Shown piece after piece: positions 54,113-64,000 of a stretch of DNA of 64,000 nt. Made by a program: the position numbers and the translations under genes. The DNA is from Selaginella moellendorffii (lineage: Eukaryota > Streptophyta > Lycopodiopsida > Selaginellales > Selaginellaceae). The stretch spans positions 958,365-1,022,364 of the forward strand of contig NW_003314319.1 of assembly GCF_000143415.4 (NCBI RefSeq), in the 5' to 3' direction. Position 1 is the stretch's first letter. Each line of letters starts with the position of its first letter. A model generated the notes under the pieces. That model worked only from the letters and a program-made list of their open reading frames with translations. It did not search any database and had not been told where the DNA came from.

Positions 54113-55253
54113 TTACTCTTTGAAGAAGCGTATGAGCAAGGAGTTCACTTCCTCGGGCGAGTCTTCCTCCACGAAATGGCCGCCAGGAAGAACAGCAACG
54201 TCAACGAGGTTGGGCACGTCTCGCTTCATTCCACCGCCGGTCACGTACTCGTCCAGTCCAGGGAATTTGCGCACGTAGTCATCTTTGCCGGTGATGTAGA
54301 GGCAGCGGCTCGTTACTGGCATGTTGATCCAGGGAGCCATGAGCTCAAACGCCCTGCACGAAAAATTCGATCAAACTCCATCCAGCAAAGGTATCCTGAA
54401 AAACCTCATGCGATCGCAATATGTGAAGCACAGCGGGCACTCGAAGCCGGACTTCTCGTAGAGCTCGGACTGGACTTTGATGAACTCCTCGGTGAGCCAG
54501 CTCGGGATGGGGTCCGAGGTGGTGACCAAGTCCATTATCTCCTCGTCTGGCCCGGCGAACCGGCAAAAGAGCATGTAGATGTTCTTGAGCACGGTGGCGG
54601 CGTCGAATCGAGCGAAGTCTTTCTCAGCTCGCCCAGGTACCTGGAAAGAATCTGTGAGCTCAAAGTTGGATGGAGCAGTGATTCACGGACTTACACCAAA
54701 GCGATTCCCGTAGAATCCTTCTTCCGTGGGACGTTTAAATCCTCCGAAGGGAATTCCAAGCGAAGCATAAGCTCTCACGAGATCCGGCCTCATGCGACAC
54801 AAGTTCCATCCTGTGGATGTTCCAACGTCATGACCCACGACGAATACCTGCGATCGAGAGAGGATTTAGAAAACTAGGAGGCTAGAAGATCATCACGTAC
54901 CGGGTCTCCTCCGAGCGCATAGACGAGACCCACGATATCTCCCACGAGATCCAGAGGCGTCAGCTTGAAGTTGCCGTATGAATCCCTGGGACACTTGGTG
55001 AGACCAAAGCCTCGCAAGTCTGGAGCAACGGCGTGGAAACCAGCGTCCGCCAGCCCCTTGAGTTGGAACCTCCATGTATACCACGTCTCTGGGAAGCCAT
55101 GGAGCAGCACCCCTGGTCTATCATCGTCGCAAAATCATCTTTTTTTCCTTCACTCTTCTGCGTTTTTATGATTGCCTTACCTGATCCCATCTCTGCTATA
55201 TGCATCTTGATGCCATTTGTGTCGATCAAGCGATGCGTTGCCTCTTCCGCCAT
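54113..55253 (-). CDS. Soluble epoxide hydrolase, copy 3
   Basis: Five exons (55253-55181, 55112-54901, 54847-54695, 54640-54405, 54353-54113) give 304 residues, frame intact. Compared with EH2 it has two separate 12-nt in-frame deletions: one removes four residues just before the HGFPE oxyanion loop (start of exon 2), the other changes CRSELQIAG to CRFAG in the cap. HGFPETWYTWR, VGHDVG (nucleophile about Asp102) and GGHF remain. The conserved Lys at the last exon junction is Ala here (RAFEL instead of RKFEL). It may be active or on the way to a pseudogene. Confidence 0.85.
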
Positions 55254-55394
55254 AGCCTGTGAAGAATTGCAAGAACTCTTTGCTCTAGTTTTATAACCCA
55301 ACACCTGTGATTTATCACCAAATCTTCTTTCACATATGTATATCATCGTCAGTAGCAAGCCTCGTAACCTTGGTCTATTCTTAATTCCGCGTCA

Positions 55395-55492
55395 AAACTG
55401 GCTCTAATCTCGTCAATATCGTTGGAGTTTCTGCAAGAACGTATGAATCCCGCAACGGAGACCATAAACTGGAAAGTTCTATAGAAACGAAG
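55395..55492 (-). pseudogene. Copy of the 5' end of the PPR gene at 52 kb
   Basis: About 100 bp match the region around the start of the PPR gene (about 52010-52125), in the same orientation, with an internal deletion of about 25 bp. It lies about 140 bp from the EH3 ATG, as the parent lies about 200 bp from EH2. No other PPR sequence follows. Confidence 0.65.
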
Positions 55493-55737
55493 AAAATTTG
55501 ATAGCACAGAAAACACAAAACCAAGGGACGAATTTGCGCGCTACTAACTAGGTACAAGGTTATTGGCCGTAGCTAAGATCGAGGAGGCAAAATTATTTCG
55601 TAACAAAAAGAGGGACCTTAAGAAGGAAAAAAAAAATCCAAAGCCAGCGAGGAGAGAGGAATAAAGAAAAAAACGGAAAGAACAAATGAAATGAAGGCGA
55701 GAACACTTATCATCGATAGAGGGGCGGTAGTAGTAGA

Positions 55738-56753
55738 TCAACACTCACAGCCAGACGATCTTGGCAGTCTATTGTTGTTTGTAATGTCGATCGTGTCCGG
55801 AAGATAGCTGCGAGAATTACATCGAAACTTAGCGCTTGAAAGATCACAAACAAGCAAACTTACAAGTCTTCCTCCGGTTCGCTCCTCAAGGCATTTTTGG
55901 CGATGCATTGAAAGGCAGCCTCTACGTTGTAGTCTTCCTTGGCAGACGTCTCAAAGTATGGGATGTTTCCCTTGGAAGCACACCAGGCCTTGGCTTTCTT
56001 CTCGGAAACCTGGAGACACAAGCGTAAGAGAGAGTGAGAGAGAAGCGAGAGAGATTGAGCGCTAGCACTCACCACTCTACTGTTCCCTCCATCTACGTCG
56101 ACCTTGTTGCCGAGAACAATGAAAGGGAAGTTCTCTGGATCGGAGGGACTTGCCTGGAGACTGGTTTAGAGACTGATAAAGAGCTTTCAAGCATCTCATT
56201 TTACCTGGATGAGGAACTCTTCTCGCCAGTTGTCCAAGTTGTCGAACGATTTCATCACATTCACGTCGTATACCAACACGCAGCAATCAGCACCTCGATA
56301 GAATGCCACACCGAGGCTTTGGAATCGCTCTTGACCGGCTGTGTCCCATATCTGGAAAACCAAAATCCCAATTCGTAAGAAGAAAGAAATTTTTTTGGAG
56401 CAAAGATCACGACCCACCTGCATCGTCACTAGCCTGTCCTCCACTTGAACCTCCTTGGTGAGAAAATCGGCTCCAATAGTAGCCTTGTACTGGTTGCTAA
56501 ACTTCTTATTCACATATCTAAGAGTAGCGTCAAGGCATCAAACAAGAGAGAAACAAAGAGATTTCGCAGCTCGATCACAGCGAGAAAACAACCAATAGGA
56601 TACTGATTCATTAGCGATGTCTTCCCGACTCTGCGCAAGAATCACACAGATTGAGCTCGATTACTCACTCATCCCTTAGAAATCGATTATAGACCCATAC
56701 CCGCTGTCGCCGAGAATGATCGCCTTGAGGAGAGTTCGCTTCCTGGACGCCAT
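55738..56753 (-). CDS. RABG3: Rab7-type small GTPase (RABG3)
   Basis: Multi-exon; exon 1 is 56753-56701 ([18 protein letters not shown]), exon 2 from 56630, last stop at 55738-55740. G-box motifs all present: [14 protein letters not shown] (P-loop), ATIGADF (effector), [16 protein letters not shown] and ETSAK. Ends with SSGCEC, a double-Cys for geranylgeranylation. Residues such as [14 protein letters not shown] and [13 protein letters not shown] are Rab7-specific. Role: late endosome and tonoplast traffic. It directly follows UTP12 on the same strand; the gap is about 240 bp. Confidence 0.95.
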
Positions 56754-56992
56754 GCTGAGCTCGCGCTAGAAATCCCGGCACAGATCAGGCGTTGCGCATC
56801 ACCAGTGGAACTCTCTCCACAAAGAATCCAGCAAACCCTACGACAGCGATGAACCCCGTGTTGCCCTAATATTAAGGGTAGTGTATCTTTTCTTTTTTGC
56901 CTGTGACGTGTCGACAGACGTGGCAATTCCTCTTTTTCTCTCACCCGCGCGAATCTCCGCCGTTGTTTTTTCAACGGCTGCAGATTGCTCAC

Positions 56993-59900
56993 TCACTGAA
57001 GCTTTTGACGCTTTTTGTTTTTGTTGTGGCCTTCTTGTTTCTCCGGAAAGCTCGACAGCTTCTTTCTTATCTCGCTGAGCTTCGCTCCAGCATCTTTGAA
57101 AAGAGCATTTGTGCTCAGTGCTAGCAAGTCCTGGATGATCAAAGAAAAAAGAAGGTCAAAATCTCGTTCCTCGTCAAGAGTTATCTGGTACCTGTACGTA
57201 GCTCATTGCGGCAATGTTGCGTCCAAGGACGTTTTTAAAGCTCTGAAAATCCACAGGCCAGAAAACATGAGGGAAAGATAGGAAGAAAAGTTTACCCGCA
57301 CGCTGCCGTGAATTTCTTGAACACTGGTTACAATTGCACGGGCTGATGGTGTTGCAATGAGTTGTTCATGGTGGATGCGTAGTAGCATCGTCGCTACTCT
57401 TCCTACAATTTCCACCTTTCAACATAAAAAACACACGAGTCAGTGAAAGCAAGATCCAAACACGAAAGAAGCTTGTACCTGACTACCATCGGGTATCCAC
57501 TGCTTGACGTATTCCAGCAGCTTCAACGCATCCGAAAATGGGAGCATCTATAGAAGAAAAGTTAAGAACTTGTAGCAAAAACAAACGAGAGTTCATACCA
57601 GGAAGGCTTGCTCGAGATCACTAGGCCGGACCGAAGTAACAGCACGAAGGACGTAGGCAGCGGGTGAGAGACCGAGCATCATAACGTTGGGTTGGAACTT
57701 CGTTTTTTCTCCAGCCTCCTGCAAATACATGCATGAAATGGTGATCATCTTTTTGGAGTTACACCAACCTTGTGCTCCAAAATCTTTTTCCTTTCTTCCT
57801 CGGCCAAGTCCAAGGCGTCGATGATAGAGTCCGCAGCAGACACGGTATCCTGCGTCTTTCGTCCGGCCAAACCAGAAGCTCCTTCTTCCGGAGCTTCTTG
57901 CCTAGGCGCTCTCGAATCGTCTAGCTCGGAATCAAACCGTGCCTCCAGTTGCTTTTCTCTTTCTTCCTGTGAAGTACTCACTTAGCAAGCCACCACCAGA
58001 TTTAAAACGCTACCTCTATGAAGAAAGGTTCTTCTGTCCGCTCCCACCGGCGTATCGATCTGTCATGCGATCCGGTGATAATAAAATCTCCGTAGAAACT
58101 CACTGCAAGGCACCAGATCTCGGCGTGGTGTCCCTCCAGTCTTAACAGGTGCTGGAACTTGTCCGCATCCCAGTAGTTGACAACTCGGTCTTTACCAACG
58201 CTGAAAATGTAATGGGTGTTTGGAACAAACTTCAGTGCCATAACACTGTCGTGATGAGCGAAGAGAGACTTGTGGCAGTCTCCAAAGTCCATTCCCCAGA
58301 TCTTCATATTCTTATCCGCAGAACCGGAGGCAAGTAGAGCTCCATCGCTCGAAATATCGATGCAAAGGACGGGAAGCTTGTGCCCGTAGAGCGAGAGATA
58401 AAACTTCAAGCTATCTGTAAAAAAGATCTGCTTTGCAACATGAATCGTCAGCGTCACAGCCAAAACAAAGTCACTCACTTTCACAGTGGAGTCGAGAAGC
58501 GCAACAGCCAGATACTTTCCATCCGGACTTACACGAACAGCAAGAACATCCTCGGCCATTCTTAGAGTACGCACATTCTCAATAGTAAGCTGCTTGAATG
58601 CCTGGAACTTGTCCACGTCAAAATCCACACACGAAGATTAAATACAAGAGTTACCTTGTCGTCCGCTTGAACAAGATCAAACCTCCAAAACTTCACGTCA
58701 TTATCTGCGCTCCCGGTGACAAAGCCTTCACCATTTGGTAGAGCTGACACGGACCACACCGCTCCAGAGTGGGCTTCCACAGCTCTCACTCTCTCCCCTG
58801 ATCGAACGTCGAAAATCTCCAAAGCTCCCGTCTTGGTCCCAACGATGGCGTGATGGTTGCCAGGACCAAACAAGCCACACAGACCGTAGCCAGCCTCCAT
58901 TGTCCGCAAGCAAGAACCTGTCGTTGGATTCCAGATCTTCACTGCATTGTGGCTGGTCGTCAGGAGCAGCGTGCCATCCATTGTGAGCACCGCCGAGCGG
59001 ACGTCCGACCTGTGACCAGGGAGATCGATGGAGTGGACTTTGGCCGACGATTCTGCTTGCACTTCGTGGACTTCCAAGCTGTTGTTGTGCAGTGAAACCG
59101 CCAGCGTGCACATCACTTCTTTCCTCGAGTGTAGAGGAGAGATAGCAAACGATCTCGCCTTGTGTTTCAGTCGAACGATTTGTAGAAGCCGGATATAGTC
59201 CGATGCCTGGAACTCGTTACCATCTTCCGGCTCTGTCACTGCTACGTTTTCCGGTTTCTCAGTCTTGTCAGCCTTCTCTCTCTTTCTCCGTTTCCTCCTC
59301 TTGGCCTTCTTTAACGCTTCCTTGTCGTCATGCAAGGAGTAAACCTCCAAAGACTTCCCGGCACACTGGCAACCGAGAAGCGTTCCCAGCTCGTTGAATC
59401 TCAAAGTGACTACTCGATCGTGGCTTTGTTTCTTCACGTCTCCCAGAAGCTGGAGCACCTCCCACTTTCCCGGATCGCTGGAAGGCTCGCTTGATACTTG
59501 GAAGAGCCTGAGTTCCATGTCCGCACCACCAGTGACGACGTAGCGCTCCAGAGGATCCACATCGAGTGACCAGACTTCACTGCGGTGGCTCACGATCGTC
59601 TGGACGCAAGCTTGCGTTTGTATGTCCCACACACGAACGAAAGTATCCTTGGACGAGGTGAGAAGCTTGTTCCCATTCTCAATGAAAACAACATCAGTCA
59701 CCTGGAAGAAAATCACGTCTAAGGAACAGAAAGAATGAATGAATGAAACTACGAGTGACTTACCTGGTCTCTGTGACCTTGAAGACGAAACAACCCAGTC
59801 TCGCCTACCGTATCCCACACAATAACGTCAGTGTCTTTGCTTCCAGTGGCAAGCAAGGAGCCATTTTTATTGTATCTCAAGGCAGTCACTGCTCCTCGGT

Positions 59901-60282
59901 GGCTGTTCATGGTTGATTCACACGCTCCCTTGACGATGTCCCAGATTCTAAGTGACCCATCGGAGTAGCCACTCGCAACCTCGAGTAGACGAAAAAAATC
60001 ATCAAGCGAAGAGAAATGGAAGACAAGAATGTGGGAGCTTACCAGTGAGGAAGAGGCAGGCGTACATGCGATAGCAGTGACGGCGGGCCTGGAGCCTGAT
60101 TCGGGGAGAGAGGGCGCGAGAGAATGCACGCAGAGTCCCTGCTTGACGTTCCAGACGAGGAGCTTGTCGAGAGCGCCGGCGATGAGGAGCTTCCCTGTGC
60201 TATCGTAGCACAGATTCGATTCCGCCGACACAACCACACCGAAAGAATTGCATTCCTCGTAGCGGAGGTAGGACTTCACCAT
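56993..60282 (-). CDS. UTP12: U3 snoRNP subunit UTP12/WDR3 (WD40)
   Basis: Multi-exon, first exon from 60282 (MVKSYLRYEECNSFGVVVSA), last stop 56993-56995. Two beta-propellers with many WD repeats: GYSDGSLRIWD, GSKDTDVIVWDTVGETG, SSKDTFVRVWD, VTGSADNDVKFW, SGSADKNMKIWGMDFGDCHK and GSHDRSIRRWE. A Lys/Arg-rich insert (KKAKRRKRRKREKADK) lies mid-protein, as in yeast Utp12/Dip2. After the last WD repeat comes the helical Utp12 domain (LPFSDALKLLEYVKQWIPDG, LLRIHHEQL) and a basic tail. Function: SSU processome, 18S rRNA maturation in the nucleolus. A double telo-box (CCCTAAACCCTAA) directly precedes the ATG, common for ribosome-biogenesis genes. Confidence 0.94.
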
Positions 60283-60285
60283 GAC

Positions 60286-60310
60286 TAAAAAAACCCTAAA
60301 CCCTAACCTA
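60286..60310 (-). promoter_or_regulatory. Double telo-box before UTP12
   Basis: Two AAACCCTAA-type units lie within 30 bp of the UTP12 start. In flowering plants this element marks promoters of translation and ribosome-biogenesis genes. Function here is inferred. Confidence 0.55.
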
Positions 60311-63300
60311 CTTTCTTAAGTTAAGAAATTGTAAAATATTTTAAATTTTTAAACATTACTACTTAAAAAAATTATATTGCAACTAAAATTTAAAATCAGG
60401 TTGGATTCACATTAAATTTAATAATTCATTAATAAAAATGATAATATCAAGACTTATGAATATAGTTACCATGTATATTATTTGTTATATGTCATCCATA
60501 TAAACACTTATTATTTTTATGACATTTGTGAAGTCAAAATATTTGTATTATTTTTCTTAATTATATATTTTTTAATATAATTTTTCATTATATTTATATA
60601 TATAGTTAAAATTAATTATATGAATGGCAATTCAAGTTACTCCAAAAGAGCTAATAATTTTTTAACATTCATAATATAGTGTGAGTTCTGCTTTTTTTAG
60701 TTTTTATATACAAAATTTTATTTATTTTTAAATCAGTATGCTAAAAGTGAATTATGAAAAAATTAAATTTCCGGGAGAAAAAGAATAAATAAAATTCTAA
60801 AATTCAAACTTATGGATATTTAATTTAAAAGATATAATTTTAGTTAGAAACCACTGTACAGAAAATTATGTTTAGAATAAATAATTATAAGTAAGAAAAG
60901 TAAAATGAATTTTTTTTGACATTTTAAAATAGTGATAAAAATTATAGGTATAATAACCTTTATTGGAATCAATAAATGAAAACAACAAAAAACATACATA
61001 TTTTAAAATCTATAAATGACTACCACAAATAATTAAAATTTGACACCAAAACCCAGCTAACTTCACCGAAGTTTGCTGTTCCACAAAAGAAAACATCAAC
61101 TACCTTCACCAATCACTTACAGAACACGCAACCATGCCTCCTCCAGCAAATGCCATGACCAACATTAGCAAAACTTTCACCCCTTCAACAAAATTCCAAG
61201 TAGAAGATTTGGGCCATTCAACCCCAACGGATACATTAATTTCAATACCACATCTAGGCCATTCATCCAACATCAATCCGAAAAGCTCATCTCCAACCAC
61301 CTCAAAGAATCCGAACCGACCACACCACCCACATCTGACAAAGCAAATTAAGCCTCCAGCAACTTCAAATCCTAGGACCAAGAACACAGCAAACCCTAGT
61401 GAGGAACACAAGGATCACGGAGTAGGAGCAGGAGTAGTAGCCATGCCTCAGCCATAGAGTCAGGTATGCCATGGTTATGACGAGATCAGGAAGGAGTACG
61501 AGGATAAACTCTGCGACCTGAGCTACTGCACCCATAAATTGTTCGAAGCCCTCAATCAACGCATGCACCGTGAGCAAGCGAACCACTTCCCAACACCAAC
61601 TGACATCTCACAGCACCTTCTCAAGCAAGACTTCATATACACCTAGGGAGCAATCAAGAAGGAGTTCTACAAGCCTTAAACCACTAGCTTGACACTCAGC
61701 TCGAGAAGATGAAGCAAATCTGTACCGACCTCTAGGACATCAGGAAGATCATCTTCAAGTAGCCATCAACCCCATCAGCAGCTCACAAATTCACCTACAA
61801 ATTCAAGTACAAAGAGCTTAACACTTGCTATCGGAAGCTCGAGGATGATCATACCACCCTCCTGGCCAAGGTAGCCGAGCTCCAGGAAGATTGGGATAGA
61901 TCCACCAGATAGTGTCCCCAACCATGAGCTTACACTCTTGCAGTAGAAGCATCACCTTTATCGATTTGAGCAACAATAGCAACAAGCGATGAAGACTGAC
62001 TACATTCGCACCAAGGACGGTGTCTAGTTTTGTTAGGGGAGCAGAGTGTATCAACCAAAAACCCAGGCTTAGGGGACTCCAACCTTGAAGCCAAAGCTGC
62101 ATCAGAGCCATAGATTTCATCATGCACAGCATATACCATTCATTAGCATATAGAACTACCAGCCTTTCAAGGGAAAAATCCGAGTTGTGGATCCCCATCT
62201 CCATTCATCATTTTCATATTAATATATAGTATTCATTCACTCATCTTCCTTTCTCAGCCCCTAGAGATCAAGCCCTTTTCCCCTTCTGTTTTCTCATTAG
62301 TAGTAGATATCCAGCGAAGAGGAGTATCCACACCTCTTCAATAATATAAATTTTTATCAAGAAATTGTGATATATATATAGAGCAAGTTAATTATATTAT
62401 TTCCAAATAAGATTTACATAACCATACATTAGGGTTAAAGTTTGTGCAAATTTTAGGGTTTAAATGATTATGGCACCTTTCACAAAATTTATGCACAGTT
62501 TATATAGTTAATGATATCTTAAATTGAATATTTTATTTAAAATATTTATATTTTAATTATATTTATATTTTGTTTATAATTGTATTATGATTTCAAGGGT
62601 TTTAGACCAGTTTGTGGGTATCAATTTAACAATGATAATTTTCACCCAAATTAAATTTTCAAATTAGCTTAAGGTTGGACTAAATTAGTTTTCAACAAAT
62701 CATTCTTCTTCCTTTCTTTTTTCTTTCTTTAGTAGTTTTTATTGTCTCTTTTTCTTTTAACAATGTACTTTAACAATTAAAACACTCTTTGATCTATAAC
62801 TTTCCTAAATCCTTTTTCACCTCTAATCAAATCTTGATGCTTTATACAAGTTATATCATGTGTTAGAGCAATCTAATACAATTATCCATTCACAACTTCA
62901 ATAAATTCTTCAACATTAACAACATTTTCCTAATTTTGAGCCAAAAATTAGTATAGCAACAAAGTTTAATGGGATGTAATCCAAGTTCTATAACTTCCTC
63001 AACCAAATCAAGTTTTTAGTTACTATACAACTTAGACAATAGTCCATTTTAACTTTTTATATGAGACTTGGCTGATATTTCACTTCAACTTTTTATTATG
63101 AGACCCTTTCCTAGTTTTCGGCTCTTTTTGAAAAGAGTGATTATGTTCTTCAAGATTTTGATTTCTTTGATCAACACTTCTCTAGTATATTTAACAATAC
63201 TGATTAAAACTGAAGTACCATTAGCAGGTTATAATAATTGTGCAAAAGCTCCAAATCTGCATTTATTTATGCATTGGAATTCCAGATGGTCATCACTAAT

Positions 63301-64000
63301 ATTTCATGGAATAATATAGCTCTCAAGAAACAATTATACCTTGACCTTTGTGAGGTTGTTACAGATCTAGTGTTTTCTGCCTTTGTGAAGTTGTTAAAGA
63401 TCTTATGCTTTCTCATCTAAATACAATATTTCTACTGTTTACAATTAATCATTATGTTTACTATAATAATCAATATTATTAAAACATTGTCACAAATATT
63501 TTTTGTTTGCTTAAGCAAACCTGTAAGAGGACTGAGATGGTAGTGAATATACCTCAAATATGCTTGAATATTCTAGGATATTTTACCATCTAACTCATTT
63601 AGATTAATCTTGTATTTATAATTTATAAACTTTCTTAAACCCTTTCTAGTATATTCTGTTTTATTCTACCATGTGCTATAAGATTAATCTTGTGTTTATA
63701 AATTACAAAAATGCTTATAATTATAAACTTTTCTTGATCAATTAGATTAATAAGTAGGAATAACACCACTATTAAACAAACCAAATGTTACTACATAAAA
63801 CATGTAGCAAATTATTTCCTCATCCAATGGTCTTAGTCTTTGACCAACCAACACATGACCAAAATGCAATTTCAATGGAGATTAGAGCTACATGTTAACA
63901 ATGTCGTTCCAATGTTAAATGATGATGCCAAATAAAAAATCATGCAAACCACTTCCATGAACAATATCCTTTTACTCTTACGCTTGTGTGGTTGATGTAA
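60311..64000. other. AT-rich region with a decayed coding-like island
   Basis: Mostly A/T (about 75% by eye), with many poly-A/T and TA runs and no intact gene. From about 61050 to 62220 base composition rises and the plus strand reads like an old coding sequence (TPTDTLISIPHLGH, VCHGYDEIRKEYEDKLCDLS, LFEALNQRM) broken by stops. It may be a decayed gag-like or lineage-specific element; I cannot name it. The rest shows nothing recognisable. Confidence 0.4.

Noticed and set aside
1-64000. CRISPR arrays, operons, prophage or bacterial origin
   Set aside because: Spliced plant genes throughout; no regularly spaced repeats or prokaryotic gene order.

Overview
The window looks like nuclear DNA from a seedless vascular plant, most probably a Selaginella-type lycophyte. 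The reasons are: plant-only genes (photosystem I subunit N, plant COX5c, chloroplast ribosomal protein bL34, a chloroplast-targeted IscA, purine permease, RAD5A, URT1); three PPR genes; mostly 45-75 nt GT-AG introns; very short intergenic spaces; and an animal/algal-type four-domain voltage-gated cation channel that flowering plants lack. The species is inferred, not proven.

Layout: 0.7-5 kb has a twin-Cx9C protein, nuclear-encoded bL34c, a large intronless PPR gene and a small Cys-rich protein. 5.1-11.4 kb is one gene, a 23-exon four-domain channel of about 1695 residues whose splice model keeps one frame from start to stop. 11.4-14.6 kb is AT-rich, with an NLR 3' fragment and a decayed Ty1/copia element. 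14.7-31.4 kb holds an intronless DNA ligase 4, a universal stress protein, a type I MADS gene, a purine permease, ketopantoate hydroxymethyltransferase (KPHMT), epoxide hydrolase 1 (EH1), an unrecognised nuclear-looking gene, a PPR gene, PsaN and a RING-H2 E3. 32.5-45.2 kb holds ANP32, COX5c, a SOUL protein, TMX2, CDC123, IscA, SWI3B and URT1. 45.7-60.3 kb holds RAD5A, a PPR gene, EH2 and EH3 with duplicated fragments of neighbouring genes, Rab7 and the ribosome-biogenesis factor UTP12/WDR3. 60.3-64 kb is very AT-rich with only a decayed coding-like island.

The genes do not form a pathway; most are unrelated housekeeping genes packed at high density, often in divergent pairs 75-200 bp apart (bL34c/PPR, SOUL/TMX2, IscA/SWI3B, PPR/EH2). 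Loose themes are DNA repair (LIG4, RAD5A), organelle function (bL34c, PsaN, COX5c, IscA, PPRs) and RNA metabolism (URT1, UTP12, PPRs). An almost identical ATTTTAGGG(C/T)TYTTGG block lies just upstream of the start codon of six unrelated genes.

Most notable are the four-domain channel, with an EEDD-type selectivity filter and C-terminal EF-like and IQ motifs; the epoxide hydrolase expansion, which carries fragments of the KPHMT and PPR genes; and the shared 5'-leader motif.
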